A DNA stretch of 64,000 nt from JAIXWP01 sp041391745. GTDB taxonomy: Bacteria; Bacteroidota; Bacteroidia; Flavobacteriales_D; Sanyastnellaceae. The stretch lies in NCBI GenBank assembly GCA_041391745.1, contig JAWKNK010000010.1:1-64000 (forward strand), in the 5' to 3' direction. Within the stretch, counting starts at the first letter, position 1; each line of letters begins with the position of its first letter. The notes below the pieces were generated by a model, which saw only the letters and a list, made by a program, of their open reading frames with translations, was not told the origin of the DNA and ran no database searches. The translations under genes and the position numbers were made by a program. Of this stretch, positions 51,533 to 63,100 are shown in pieces.

Positions 51533-52657
51533 CTAGAGCATCTTAAAAGCCCTTTTTCGCGATTTTGGATTGCCCAACATACGAAGCACTTCGTCTAGCC
51601 CATCTCTTTGACTCTCGAGCGAACGCTGCACCTCCTTTGGCGACGCATCATACACCCCATAATAAGTTACCCCAATGTATCGAAGTTTAAAATATTTTGC
51701 ATCGTGAATCAAGTTGCCTTTACTCAATTTCAACGCTTTAATTTTCTTCAGCAATAGTCCAATATGATTTTTTATTTCAATTGGATTTGATTTAAAATCG
51801 GACAGTTCAGAAGCACTACCCCACTCCGCTTCCAAGCGCATTAGCTCCATCAAATCACGCTTCTCATATGCAACAGTCAGCTTCTTCATTGCCTCTTCCT
51901 TCTGCGCGCGTATCTTTTCATCACGCTCGCGATCGGGATGAATCAACTTCACCAACTTTTTGTAAAGCGAAGTCAGCTCTGGTGTAGCCGCCACTTTTTC
52001 CTTCTCCGCAAATTTTAAAAAATCATGACTTTGCTTTTCTTCCTTATAGGATTGCTCTTCCTTCTGTTGAAATGCATCCTTTATTTTTTCACGGATGTAC
52101 TCTTCAAAATCCTTCGGGTGCAAAGAAAGATCCGCATCCGAAAAGTCTACATGTACACCATGCATTTCGCAGGCCATTTCGGCTTCATCCAGCATTTCCA
52201 ACACCATGTCCATTTGCTCTTCAGCACTCAGATTCATCTTCAATTTTTCCTCATCCTTCAGGGCCTTCGACAGTTCTTCTATATGTTCCAGCGCACTTTC
52301 CCTAGTCTCAATCAAGCTTTCACACACAGCATGACTCAACGAGTGAGGAGCCTGAAGCACTTCATTTATTAAGTCAATTATCTTATAGTAATAATCCCTT
52401 TGTAAACCCACCGACTTTTCTGATGTGGCAGCCGAAGCAAGAAGGTGAATGATTTCAATTTTCAGAGCGAATATTTCATCCAAAACGGGTTGGCAAGCAT
52501 TCACCAATTTCTCCATTCTTGAGTCCAATCTTGCTCTTTCTTTTTCCAGTTCCTTTTCTGTTTTGAGCAAGCGCTTGAGAGCATCAGCATACTTTTTCTG
52601 ATCCTTCCGGAATTTATCTTCCTCCGAGTTCTTCTTTACTAATTCTCCCTTTGACAT
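51533..52657 (-). CDS. Coiled-coil protein with a J-domain-like segment
   Basis: 374 residues from MSKGELVKKNSEED (52657). The N-terminal 220 residues are highly charged helices or coiled coil (LLKTEKELEKERARLDSRME). Residues about 228-275 carry a J-domain core with the HPD tripeptide (YKKLVKLIHPDRERDEKIRA, then KLTVAYEKRDLMELMRLEAE). Such proteins probably recruit DnaK/Hsp70 to a specific client. No glycine-rich or zinc region as in DnaJ. No clear operon partner. Confidence 0.82.
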   Translation of the reverse strand: MSKGELVKKNSEEDKFRKDQKKYADALKRLLKTEKELEKERARLDSRMEKLVNACQPVLDEIFALKIEIIHLLASAATSEKSVGLQRDYYYKIIDLINEVLQAPHSLSHAVCESLIETRESALEHIEELSKALKDEEKLKMNLSAEEQMDMVLEMLDEAEMACEMHGVHVDFSDADLSLHPKDFEEYIREKIKDAFQQKEEQSYKEEKQSHDFLKFAEKEKVAATPELTSLYKKLVKLIHPDRERDEKIRAQKEEAMKKLTVAYEKRDLMELMRLEAEWGSASELSDFKSNPIEIKNHIGLLLKKIKALKLSKGNLIHDAKYFKLRYIGVTYYGVYDASPKEVQRSLESQRDGLDEVLRMLGNPKSRKRAFKML

Positions 52658-52883
52658 GGCCACGAAAATAGGCCGAATTGATTTAATTGTTACTGCTTAG
52701 ACATAAGTTGCCAAGGTTCACTGGTGCCTGCGATAAAAGTTGAGAATATGAGACTTTCTCGATGATGAGAATCGGGATTCGCTCTTTGGTATCTCCCATA
52801 TCAATTCTTGCATTATACCCGAAAATTCAAGTACATTTCATTTGCCGTAGAACATGCTTGAGTGGAGGGATACTTTTATAAGG

Positions 52884-53414
52884 TTATGGAATTAGTGAAG
52901 TCACACTGTCTGGTTTATTTTCCAACGGATAGAAGTAATAGACCTCGTCTTCATTTCTGAATTCAGAACCGTTGCAGAGAGAGCTACTAATGATTCTGAA
53001 GCTAGTATCAGATAAGATCTCTCCAGCCCAGCGATAGCCATAGTCCTTTCCATTGCTATCAGCATGCCAAGTATCTATTAGAATGTTCGAACCTTCAATA
53101 TGATAAACACCCCAATAACTTTTATTGTCAGAAATAAAACTTATAAATTCAGGAGATGTCAACTTGGTTTGAGCATTTGTAAGTGGTAAATCTGTTCCCG
53201 TTCTTCCAATGGTGCCATTTGCATTCAAAATATAAATAAAAGCTCTCTCGGAATTTGCTTGAGATATATAATAATACATCCCGTTTAGTTTTAACAGATT
53301 TGAAACATTATTTGATCTAGCACTACAAAGGGGTTCGTCTCGAGAATTTGGATCACGTTTACAAGCTGCGAACATCAAGAGAATTATGAAATTCAACTTA
53401 ATTAGTGTTTTCAT
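52884..53414 (-). CDS. Hypothetical lipoprotein
   Basis: 176 residues from MKTLIKLNFIILLMFAACKR (53414), lipobox MFAAC. The body reads as a small beta-rich fold (GMYYYISQANSERAFIYILN, SYWGVYHIEGSNILIDTWHA, FRIISSSLCNGSEFRNEDEV). No family recognised. Isolated gene between the J-domain gene and the decayed Fic region. Confidence 0.65.
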   Translation of the reverse strand: MKTLIKLNFIILLMFAACKRDPNSRDEPLCSARSNNVSNLLKLNGMYYYISQANSERAFIYILNANGTIGRTGTDLPLTNAQTKLTSPEFISFISDNKSYWGVYHIEGSNILIDTWHADSNGKDYGYRWAGEILSDTSFRIISSSLCNGSEFRNEDEVYYFYPLENKPDSVTSLIP

Positions 53415-53607
53415 TTCAAGTCGTATTATTGTCCTCATCCTCTTCATCAAGCTAGCAAGAAATTTTCCTTTCATCTTGCCTAAGCTCCTGAGTTCAATTA
53501 ATTGTAAAAATAGTTTTTTTCACTTTGTTACTACCACTAAGTTAGAGGAAATTTTTCTGCTAGCGCAATGACTTTGTTTATCGCAGTCTTCGAAAAGCGT
53601 TTAAAAA

Positions 53608-54721
53608 TTAAACATCTTTAAGATTCAAGAAATATCTCGTAGAACGACCTTGTCCTTGAACAGAAAGTGCTCCAAGTTTTAATAGCTCTGTCAAATGCCT
53701 TGTCGCCGTGGCTTTAGAAACTTGTGATACACGACTATATTTTGTAGCGGTCATACCCCCTTTAAATCCAGCTGGACCTTCGGCAAACATTCTTTGAATC
53801 ACTTTGAGTTGTGACGCGTTGAATTTGTCAGAATAATTATCAAAATACTTAGACTTGAGCAGTGTAAAATCTATTGTTTCGCTAGCAAACTTTTTGACCT
53901 TCAACAACTACTTTCACGAAGTATTTAATCCAATCAGAGATTTCGTTGGAACGCTGAGCCTCTTTCTAGCTGCTTATAATATTCTTTTTTATTTCGTTCA
54001 ATGATATATGATAAACTGGTGAGTCCTGATAACCTGTAGACTGCGCTAGGCCTTTTCTGCGATTGTCCGCCCTATTGGTCCATTCCCGTCCTCAAAAGGA
54101 TGAATACTTTCAAAATAGAGATGGGCAATTGCAGCACGAACTGGGGCATGAGCAATTGCCTCAGGTCCATGTGGTGCTGTGTTGTTGAACCACTCGACAA
54201 ATGCACTCATTTCGTTTTCAAGACACGATGATGAGGGCTTCAAAATGCACTCGCTCAAACCCAATAGCACCTGATACAATCTTGCATGGGCTCTTTGCTA
54301 TGCGTTCGCCAATGTCCAACTTGTAATTCCTTTTTCATGCGCGAGCAGGGATGAATGCCACTTAAGTACCTGATTCTGTTAACGGGTCATTAAATGTTTT
54401 TCGTGCCGATACCAAAACTTCCGCAATGCCTTGTGCTCTTCGATCTTTTCCAAATTCTTCTGAGCAGTTATTCCGAGTTGTTTTCGAATAGAAGAGGCTA
54501 CATCTGTTCGGCTCATAAACTCACCTTCGATTTCTGAAGTTTTGATAGCTTCAGCAATACGAGAAGTTCAATAATCGACTCTTCTTTGATAAGATTTCTA
54601 GGCTGCTAATGGTTCCTTCCAACTTACCTGAATTTTGTAAATAGGACAATAGCAGACCTTCAATACCACTAATTTGATATTGGAAATTGGGCCAATCGTG
54701 TTGTTGCCAATTGTACTTCAC
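53608..54721 (-). pseudogene. Decayed Fic-family AMP-transferase (DUF4172-Fic-HTH)
   Basis: From a GTG near 54721 fragments in several frames read KYNWQQHDWPNFQYQISGIE (DUF4172 start), then RIAEAIKTSEIEGEFMSRTD (Fic N-terminal inhibitory region), then 54046-54279 with the catalytic motif HPFEDGNGPIGRT, where the Arg expected after NG is Pro, and finally 53608-53907, a winged-helix tail (SRVSQVSKATATRHLTELLK). At least four frameshifts or stops plus the altered motif indicate a true pseudogene. Fic proteins of this form act as chromosomal toxins or regulators by AMPylation. Confidence 0.8.
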
Positions 54722-55197
54722 GAGCCTTATAGAATGCTTATACGGCTCAAATATAAGTAAAAATGGACGATTAGACCAAATTTACGGTTCACTGTTCCCG
54801 ATTTATGACGCATTCTTAAAATCTTGCCCTACAATAATTATGAAGCATTTAAACTGTGAACTTCTTTTACTTAGACGATCTCTCTAAATTCAGTCGTAGG
54901 TACTACCTTTTCGTAATCCAAATTGTTTTGTTAAGATAATACTGTGTTAAGTTGACCTACTAAGGAATTGCTGAAACCATAAACAATTGACAATTCACCT
55001 CCTAGTAAAACTATCTCCTCTATTTGAGGAACATAATAGGATAGAAATAAATCAGGATCTGATTTTATGAATACTAAAAACTTGCCAATTCTAATGATGA
55101 GTTGTCCAACCATTGAATCGATTAAAATGCCCCACCGGCGAACTCTTCATTCACAAATGTTAGCCCATAATTTGCATGTATTCATGTCGTCTGAAAT
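54722..55197. other. Region without a supported gene
   Basis: A 60-codon minus-strand frame at 54931-55113 (FLSYYVPQIEEIVLLGGELS) may be a remnant of another immunity-type gene, given the neighbours, but has no recognisable family. Nothing else is seen. Confidence 0.4.
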
Positions 55198-55628
55198 TTA
55201 TACTGGTACTTGTTCATCAGGGTCAACGGCACTCAAACTATTAATTAAACTTTCAAATGTGAAGTTATCGAGTCGAAGAAGATAATCCTCAACATCATGA
55301 CCACTTGTATAGTAATAAATATCACCGTCATCATCCCCTCCAATCTTCACATAAAGTATAAGAGACGAACATGTTGCGAATGCTATATAACGCACCTCAC
55401 CCCATATATCTTTTAACTCTATGGACATGTGTTCAATAGAAAAACCAGCATGTCGTTTTAACAGAGGTATTAACCCATCTATAAATCCCACCACCATCTT
55501 CAAAGCAAAAAATATCTCTCAAGTATGCCTTGCCCTCCATACTGCATAATGAACTCCTTTAAATAATTTGGAAGGGTAGCATTAAACCTCTCTTCAAATT
55601 CAACGAAATCCGCTTCTGTTGCCAGCAT
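55198..55628 (-). pseudogene. SUKH (SMI1/KNR4)-type immunity protein, frameshifted
   Basis: ATG 55628 opens MLATEADFVEFEERFNATLP followed by NYLKEFIMQYGGQGILERYF, the typical SUKH opening (acidic helix, LP..Y..F, Gly pair). After a shift near 55510 the frame 55198-55503 continues with ELKDIWGEVRYIAFATCSS and YVKIGGDDDGDIYYYTSG, matching the later strands and the aspartate-rich turn. SUKH proteins usually neutralise polymorphic toxins. About 140 residues. Confidence 0.55.
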
Positions 55629-55852
55629 CTCCGGCTCCAGTAACTTCAACTGTTAACTGTTGCATTTAGATTCTAGTTTTTAGTGATTTCCTTTTTTTCA
55701 ATGTATTCAATAATGCATGAATGACTTAATCCTAATTAGCTCCCAGAATTTTTGGTTCTGCTTCTTACTCCAAAGTTATGCGAACAAGCTGGGATCTGTC
55801 CTATATATTCAATTCATTGAATTACAAAAGGCTCTCCATTCTATTATCCACG

Positions 55853-56180
55853 TTAAAATTTCATCTGTTGGTAGAACCAATTCCAGATCGGCCTTCCTTG
55901 CCTTCGAAGAAATGTATTATGGCAGTAACTAGTTTGGGAATCACTGCGAATATCATATATTTCATGTCCCCATTTATAGGGATCAACCCGAGAACCATTT
56001 ATCAGACTCTGCAAAGCATGAATTATTTCATCCAAATAATCCGCTTATTTCTATTAACTGATTCATATCAGTTTGAAAAGAACCAATATTTGGAATGTTA
56101 TCCAAGAAAACTGTTGCAGGGTCGGTATTCATCGAATTATTCGTCTCAACATCTTCAACAACTTTGAAAATATAATTCAT
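55853..56180 (-). pseudogene. Remnant of a putative immunity gene
   Basis: ATG 56180 gives MNYIFKVVEDVETNNSMNTD and ends after 51 codons; another frame continues EIIHALQSLINGSRVDPYKW, GHEIYDIRSDSQTSYCHNTF to a stop at 55853. Placed between a toxin-like C-terminus and a SUKH gene, it fits an immunity protein, but I recognise no family. Confidence 0.4.
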
Positions 56181-56189
56181 AATTAAAGT

Positions 56190-56380
56190 TTAAAGTAGTG
56201 CTATATTAGGAAAAGATGCCCAAATATTACCATCAGGCGACATCCCAATAAATAAAGCAAGTTCGTCCATTTTCTCTTTTCTACGTAAGGACGCTGGCGG
56301 AGTGCCTTGAAACTTATAGTACACACGCCTTCTCAACATACCGTTTCCTGAGCCGATTGAAAATGTATTATTATTCTAAG
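56190..56380 (-). pseudogene. Possible C-terminal remnant of a polymorphic toxin
   Basis: A stop-free stretch of about 60 codons (NNNTFSIGSGNGMLRRRVYY, KFQGTPPASLRRKEKMDELA, ending SPDGNIWASFPNIALL) with no start of its own, ending 10 bp before the immunity-like ATG. Toxin C-terminus followed by immunity gene is the usual order; the assignment is by position only. Confidence 0.35.
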
Positions 56381-56480
56381 CTCCTTCTTAGTGAGAGAGT
56401 GTGAAAATGTGAATGAAAAATGAAAAATGATAATAGAGTGTGAGTAGTACTAGGGAAAAGTGGAAATGAATAGAAATAAA

Positions 56481-56508
56481 AAATCCCCACTTTGTGGGGA
56501 TTTTTTTC
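56481..56508. terminator. Bidirectional intrinsic terminator beyond tRNA-Ser
   Basis: AATCCCCAC pairs with GTGGGGATT across a TTT loop, with A- and T-runs on both sides. It is 6 bp past the 3' end of the tRNA gene. Confidence 0.8.
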
Positions 56509-56513
56509 CTTTG

Positions 56514-56601
56514 CGGAGAGTCAGGGATTCGAACCCTGGATACCCTTTAGGGGTATACACACTTTCCAGGCGTGCTCTTTCGACCACTCAGACAACTCTC
56601 C
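56514..56601 (-). tRNA. tRNA-Ser (anticodon GGA)
   Basis: 88 nt on the minus strand. Acceptor GGAGAGT pairs with ACTCTCC; D arm contains CTGAGTGGTCGAAAG; anticodon loop CTGGAAA gives GGA; a long variable arm (TACCCCTAAAGGGTA) marks class II Ser; T arm is CAGGGTTCGAATCCCTG. Discriminator is G; CCA is not encoded. Its first 25 bases are repeated five times upstream in a tandem array. Confidence 0.95.
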
Positions 56602-57033
56602 TCATTAAAACAAAAGATGCTGTAGTGACACACTTTCTCCCGAAGCCAGTTCGGGACTTTTCGACCACTCAGACAATCCTCCTCATTAAAACAAAAGATG
56701 CTGTAGTGACACACTTTCTCCCGAAGCTAATTCGGGACCCGATCGGCCACCTGACATCTCTCCTCATTAAAACAAAAGATGCTGTAGTGACACACTTTCT
56801 CCCGAAGCTAATTCGGGACTCGATCGGCCACTCTGACATCTCTCCTCATTAAAACAAAAGATGCTGTAGTGACACACTTTCTCCCGAAGCTAGTTCGGGA
56901 CTCTTTCGACCACTCAGACAACTCTCCTATTATTAAAAAAACCACGTAAGAATAATCACTTTCTCAACAAGCCGGTTCCTGATCCCGAGTCAAACTCGGG
57001 ACGAAGGACGACCACTCAGACAACTCTCCTCAT
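56601..57033. repeat. Tandem array of 81-82-bp units containing the tRNA-Ser 5' end
   Basis: Four units start at 56601, 56682, 56763 and 56845 and a degenerate fifth at 56927. Each has CATTAAAACAAAAGATGC, a TGTAGTGACACACTTTC box, a CCCGAAGCTAGTTCGGGA hairpin, and then a copy of the first ~25 nt of tRNA-Ser (copies at 56657-56682, 56739-56763, 56820-56845, 56901-56927 and 57009-57031). Two inner copies carry matching changes (GATCGGCCAC). Orientation equals that of the real tRNA. Confidence 0.92.
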
Positions 57034-57140
57034 TCAAAACAAACTCATTCCCACATTCACACTTTCACACATTCTCAAAGTCTCTCATTCTCTCATTCTC
57101 TCATTCTTCCGCCGCAAATATACTCCCGATTACATAAAAA

Positions 57141-57171
57141 AAAACGTCCCGAGACAAGCTCGGGACGTTTT
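57141..57171 (-). terminator. Terminator of the HYR-repeat protein gene
   Basis: AAAACGTCCCGAG pairs perfectly over 13 bp with CTCGGGACGTTTT around a 5-nt loop; on the minus strand a T-run follows. It is 26 bp past the stop at 57197. Confidence 0.9.
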
Positions 57172-57196
57172 GATATTAGATAGTCTAACCTACTTA

Positions 57197-60100
57197 TTAC
57201 TTAATAACTTGAAGTTGTTTTGCAACTACTTCAGTTGAAGATGACATACGAACTTGGTATAGACCGTTGTTCAATTCACCTGAGTTCAACATGAAGTTGT
57301 AAACTACTCCAGCATCAACTTGACCGTTGTAGATCTTAGCGATCACACGACCAGTTACATCAACCACGTCAACTGCAATGTTGTTGTCAATGTTAGACAC
57401 AACTTTGATTTGAGTGTTCATGTTTGATGGGTTAGGATAGATGTTTACGATATCGATGTTTCCTTTAGAAACTTCCATAGTCTCAAGACCTGGAGTTACT
57501 TGATCAGGAGTGATATCTGTAGAACCTTCCCATGAAATAGTTTGAGAATGCATTACAACATTACCAGTACAATCCATTGCAGTCCATGTGCGAACTACTT
57601 GGTAGTCTGGGCAGCAGTCTAGGTTGAATGCGAAGTCACCAGCACCAGAAGCGTTACCGCTCATGATTGGTTGACCATCCACCAAGAACACACCGTTGTA
57701 AGTGAACCAACCACCGAATCCGTTGTCGTCAGCGTTGTAGTTGTTTGCACCGTCACCCAATTGGAAACCGAAGTAGTTGTTAGATGGAGCGTGAACCAAG
57801 TTGATTGCAGAACCTTCGTAAGCTCCGAAACCAACAAGTTCAGCACCGTCACCAGCTTGAAGGATGTAGTACATCCAATCTTCGTGGTTAGCAGCTTCAC
57901 CGCCACAGTCAGCTTTAAATCCTGTTGGGAACGCTTGAGTGCTCCATGCAGCCCAATCCATTCCATTAGCGAACTCAACGTTAACATAGAAACCATTTGC
58001 AGGGTTTACAGCGTTAACCAAAGTAGCTTCAACGTGAATTGTACCGTCAGGATATTGAACAAGGCTACCTTCAGAAACTTGGTACCAACGGTGTGAGCTT
58101 GGCATAGCGAACAATGCCATTGCCCAGTCGTATGGGTAGTTACATGGGTTACCTTCAGCGCGAACTGGAGTTAAAATGTTACAATCAGCGATTGAACCTT
58201 CAGCTGGCATATCACCTACGATTTCTTCAGTGAATTCAACAGCAACCTCACCGTTACAGTTGTCCATTGCTGTTACAACTGGTGCTTCTGGAAGCATTTC
58301 GTCGCAAGCTAGAACCATGTTCTCAGGAGTTTCGCTCAATACTGGTGCAGTTTCATCATAGATGTTAACGTAGTAAGAAGCTTCAGTTGAGTTACCACAA
58401 GCATCAGATACTAAGTAGTAAACCATGAAGTAACCATTACCACACTCGTCCATCCAGATAGTTTCAACACCTGATTCGATGCTTACGTCGCTACAGTTGT
58501 CAGTAGCAGCAATTTCTGCTGGTACGATTTCAACTGGACACTCATAGTTCAAATCAGAAAGTTCAGTAGTAATTACTGGAGCAGTGTTGTCATAGATGTA
58601 GTAAGAAACTGTTGCAGGTTCAGAAACGTTTCCACAAGCATCTGTTGCAGTCCAAGAACGTACGATTACGTAGTTGTTTGGACATTGACCGTCAATGATC
58701 TCTTCAGTCATTTCTACAGTGAATTCACTGCAGTTATCCATTGCAACTGGTGCATCAGATGGAACTGTAGCGTCACAAGAAATCTCGTTAGAGTTTGGAA
58801 TTGATACCCACATTGGAGCAGCATCATCAACATAAGTGATTGAAATCACCAATGGTTCAGCAGCGTTGCCACAAGCATCAACCGCATAGAAAGTATAAAC
58901 TTCAGTGTAGTTTGCTGGGCAGTCACCTGCTACAACTTCCATTGAAGAATCATAAGTTACTTCGCTACAAGTGTCATAAGCATATGGCTCATAAACCATG
59001 TACTCAGAACCACAAGAAACTGTTTCAGAGTAACCTTCAGAGTACCACATTGGAGCAGTAGTATCAACGATAGTAACTACTACAGTAGCAGTAGTGCTGT
59101 TGTTACAGTTGTCTGTAGCAGTCCAAGTGTAAGTTACAACTTCTGGACAAGTACCTTCAGAAACAACACTTGAAGTGATTTCCAATTCGTCGTCACAGTT
59201 GTCAGAGAACTCAGCCCATGGCATTGCATACTCATTACCACACTCAACAGTGAAGTCTTCAGACTGACCAGCAATAACTGAGCTGTAACGTCTGTTAATG
59301 TGATGATTTGTTGGAATGTAGACATGTTTCCACAAGCATCCCAAGCAGAGTAAGTGCGAATAACGCGACCTTGACATCCACCAGAAACGTGCTCGTCTGA
59401 GTAATCTACTTCTACAAATTCAGAACAGTTGTCTGATAGTCAACAAGATACCTGCGTAGTCGTCATGGACGTCGATTTCAACAATACCTACGAATACTGG
59501 AGCAGTAGTATCAACAATGTTGATGTACTGTGTAGCCTCGCTAGAGTTACCACACTCGTCAGTTGCAACATGTACGAACGATAGTGTAGCTATTAGCACA
59601 CTGACCTTCTACCATCTCGCTGTTAGTGAAGCAAACCACAGTTGTCTGTAGCTTCAGGAATGATTCCGTCACACTCTAGTTACATCTGCTGTACATTTAA
59701 ATACTGGAGCAGTCATATCATATACATAAGCTGAAGCTGATGCTGATGCAGAGTTACCACACTCATCTACTGCAGTCCAAGTACGAACGATAGTGTAAGA
59801 TTGTGGCAGAACCTGGATAGTTTCATCAACAAAAGAAACTCTACAGTTTCTGAGCAGATATCCCAAGCTTCAGGTGAACCGAATACTACGTCTTCGTCAC
59901 AGCTAAACTCACCACCGTTGCCAGGGTAAATCATTGGAGCTGTAGTGTCTACGATAGTAACTACTACAGCAGTAGTGCTGTTATTACAGTTGTCAGCAGT
60001 CCAAGTGTAAGTTACAACTTCTGGACAAGTACCTTCAGAAACAACACTTGAAGTGATTTCCAATTCGTCGTCACAGTTGTCAGAGAACTCAGCCCATGGC

Positions 60101-63100
60101 ATTGCATACTCGTTACCACACTCAACAGTGAAGTCTTCAGACTGACCAGCAATAACTGGAGCTGTAACGTCTGTTAATGTGATGATTTGTTGGAATGTAG
60201 ACATGTTTCCACAAGCATCCCAAGCAGAGTAAGTGCGAATAACGCGACCTTGACATCCACCAGAAACGTGCTCGTCTGAGTAATCTACTTCTACAAATTC
60301 AGAACAGTTGTCTGAGTAGTCAACATAGATACCTTCGTAGTCGTCACATGGACGCTCAATTTCGATTGTACCAGTGATTACTGGAGCAGTAGTATCAACA
60401 ATGTTGATGTACTGTGTAGCCTCGCTAGAGTTACCACACTCGTCAGTTGCAACATAAGTACGAACGATAGTGTAGCTATTAGCACACTGACCTTCTACCA
60501 TTTCTTCGCTGTTAGTGATAGTCACCAAACCACAGTTGTCTGTAGCTTCAGCAGAAGCAGCTGGAATTTCAGCGTCACACTCGATAGTTACATCTGCTGC
60601 TACCATTGTAAATACTGGAGCAGTCATATCATATACATAAGCTGAAGCTGATGCTGATGCAGAGTTACCACACTCATCTACTGCAGTCCAAGTACGAACG
60701 ATAGTGTAAGATTGTGGGCAAGAACCTGCGATAGTTTCATCAACAAAAGAAACTTCTACAGTTTCTGAGCAGATATCCCAAGCTTCAGGTGAACCGAATA
60801 CTACGTCTTCGTCGCAGCTAAACTCACCACCGTTGCCAGGGTAAATCATTGGAGCTGTAGTGTCAACGATAGTAACTACTACAGTAGCAGTAGTGCTGTT
60901 GTTACAGTTGTCTGTAGCAGTCCAAGTGTAAGTTACAACTTCTGGACAAGTACCTTCAGAAACAACACTTGAAGTGATTTCCAATTCGTCGTCACAGTTG
61001 TCAGAGAACTCAGCCCATGGCATTGCATACTCGTTACCACACTCTACAGTGAAATCTTCAGATTGACCTTCGATTACTGGAGCAGTAACGTCTGTCAAAG
61101 TGATGATTTGAGTGAATGTAGACATGTTTTCACATGCATCCCAAGCAGTGTAAGTACGGATGATACGTCCTTGACATCCACCAGAAACGTGCTCGTCGTT
61201 ATATTCAACAGAAACTTCGTTACAGTTGTCTGAGTATTCTACATAGATACCTTCGTAATCGTCACATGGGCGATCGATTTCGATAATTCCAGTGATTACT
61301 GGAGCAGTAGTATCAACTACAGTTACAACTTGAGTGAATGAAGAAGCGTTACCACAAGCGTCAGTACCAGTGTAGATACGAGCGTATTGTGACCAACAGT
61401 TACCTTCAGAAAGAACTTCATCTACGAAAGTGATAGTTACGTCAGAACAGTTATCAGAAGCTGAAGGCTGTTGCCATACGATATCTTGATCACACTCGAA
61501 AGTCAATTCAGCAACACCTTCCAATACTGGAGCAGTTGTGTCTTGAACAAAGATGTTTTGAACTGCCATAGCTTCGTTACCACAGTTATCGAAAGCACGG
61601 AACATGCGAACGATAGTGTAGTTGTTTGGACAGTTACCTTCTTGAGTCATTTCAGTTACAACAACTTCAACGTTGTCGTCACAGTTGTCATAAGCGATAG
61701 CCATTTCAACTGCAGGAACTTCGTCAGAACATTCGATTGTTACGTCAGCTGGTACCCACTCCCACATTGGAGCAGTAGTATCAATAACAGTAACAGTAGT
61801 AGACTCAACAGTTACGTTTTCACAGAAATCTGTAGCAGTCCAAGTCCAAACGATAGTGTAGCTGTTTTCACACTCACCAGCGATCATTTCTTCAGTAGCT
61901 TCTACAGTCACTTCGTGACCACAGTTGTCGTAGATTTCAATTTCTGGCATTGCAGGAACTGCATCACATTCTACTGTGAAATCTTCTGGGTTCATAACTA
62001 CTGGAGGAGTAGTGTCAAGAATAGCGATAAACATCACTGCTTCAGCGCTGTTTCCACATGCATCATATGCAGTGTAGTGACGCTCAAGAACACCAAGACA
62101 ACCACCTGAGTTAAGAAGTTCTTCTGTAAGAACTACTTCAACTACTTCGCTACAGTTGTCAGTAGCAGTAGGAGCAGCAACGTTGTCTACTTCAGTACAT
62201 TCAACAGAAACATAAGCTTCGAATGGGTTGAAAACTGGAGCAGTTGTATCAACAACGTGGATTGTTTGAGTAGCTTCAGAAGAGTTACCACAACCGTCGT
62301 TAGCAACAAAAGTGCGAACGATAGTATATTCTTGTGGACACTCACCTTCCATCATTTCAGAAGAAACTTCAATAGTTACTTCGTGACAGTTGTCAGAAGC
62401 CATTGCATCTTCATAAACGATTTCCTGATCGCACTCAAAAGTAGCTTCAGCAGGAACGTATGTAAATTCAGGAGCAGTAGTGTCAACAATAGTAATTGTT
62501 TGAACGCAATCAGTTCTGTTTTCGCAATCATCGAAAGCAGCCCAAGTACGGTAAACAAAGTATGTACAACCATCTTCAGTTTCTGGCTCAGATTGACCTA
62601 GGTAAACCACCAAAACGTCATCGTCACAGTTGTCAGTAGCTGTGATACCTTCAGCAACAGCTGGAAGTTCGTCAGAACATTCAACAGTAACATTTTCTGG
62701 ACAGTTATCAAATTCTGGAGCGATAGTATCGTCTACAGTAACTGTGATAGAAGTAGTTGATTGATTGCCACATGAATCTACCGCGCGGTAGAAATAAGTG
62801 AACTCATCGTTACATTGTAATTGTGGGTTGTTTGGAGTGCACTCAGCATCAGTGAACAAGTCACCGTGACCGTTTACAAATTCTCCATTGTACCAACCAG
62901 TATAATAGAACCAACCAGACAAACCGTCGTTTGAGTTACGGTTGTTGGCAGCGATACCTTTTTGGAAACCGAAGAAGTAGTTAGATGGTTGGTGAGAAAG
63001 GTAAAGAATGTTACCAGCATAGTCACCAGCACCAGTAAGAGTTGAAAACCCTTCTACTAGTTCATAGTAATCCCAGTTAAGGTAGTTTGAACCTGCAAGA

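Noticed and set aside
53386..53571. Plus-strand frame opposite the lipoprotein start
   Set aside because: A shadow of the minus-strand signal peptide region; no supporting feature.
56601..57033. CRISPR array
   Set aside because: Units of 81-82 bp repeat in full, without unique spacers, and derive from the tRNA-Ser region; no cas genes are present.
61471..62109. Long plus-strand frame of 212 codons opposite the HYR protein
   Set aside because: Antisense to a repeat-coding region with strong coding signal on the minus strand; composition is Ser/Val/Thr-rich as expected of a shadow.
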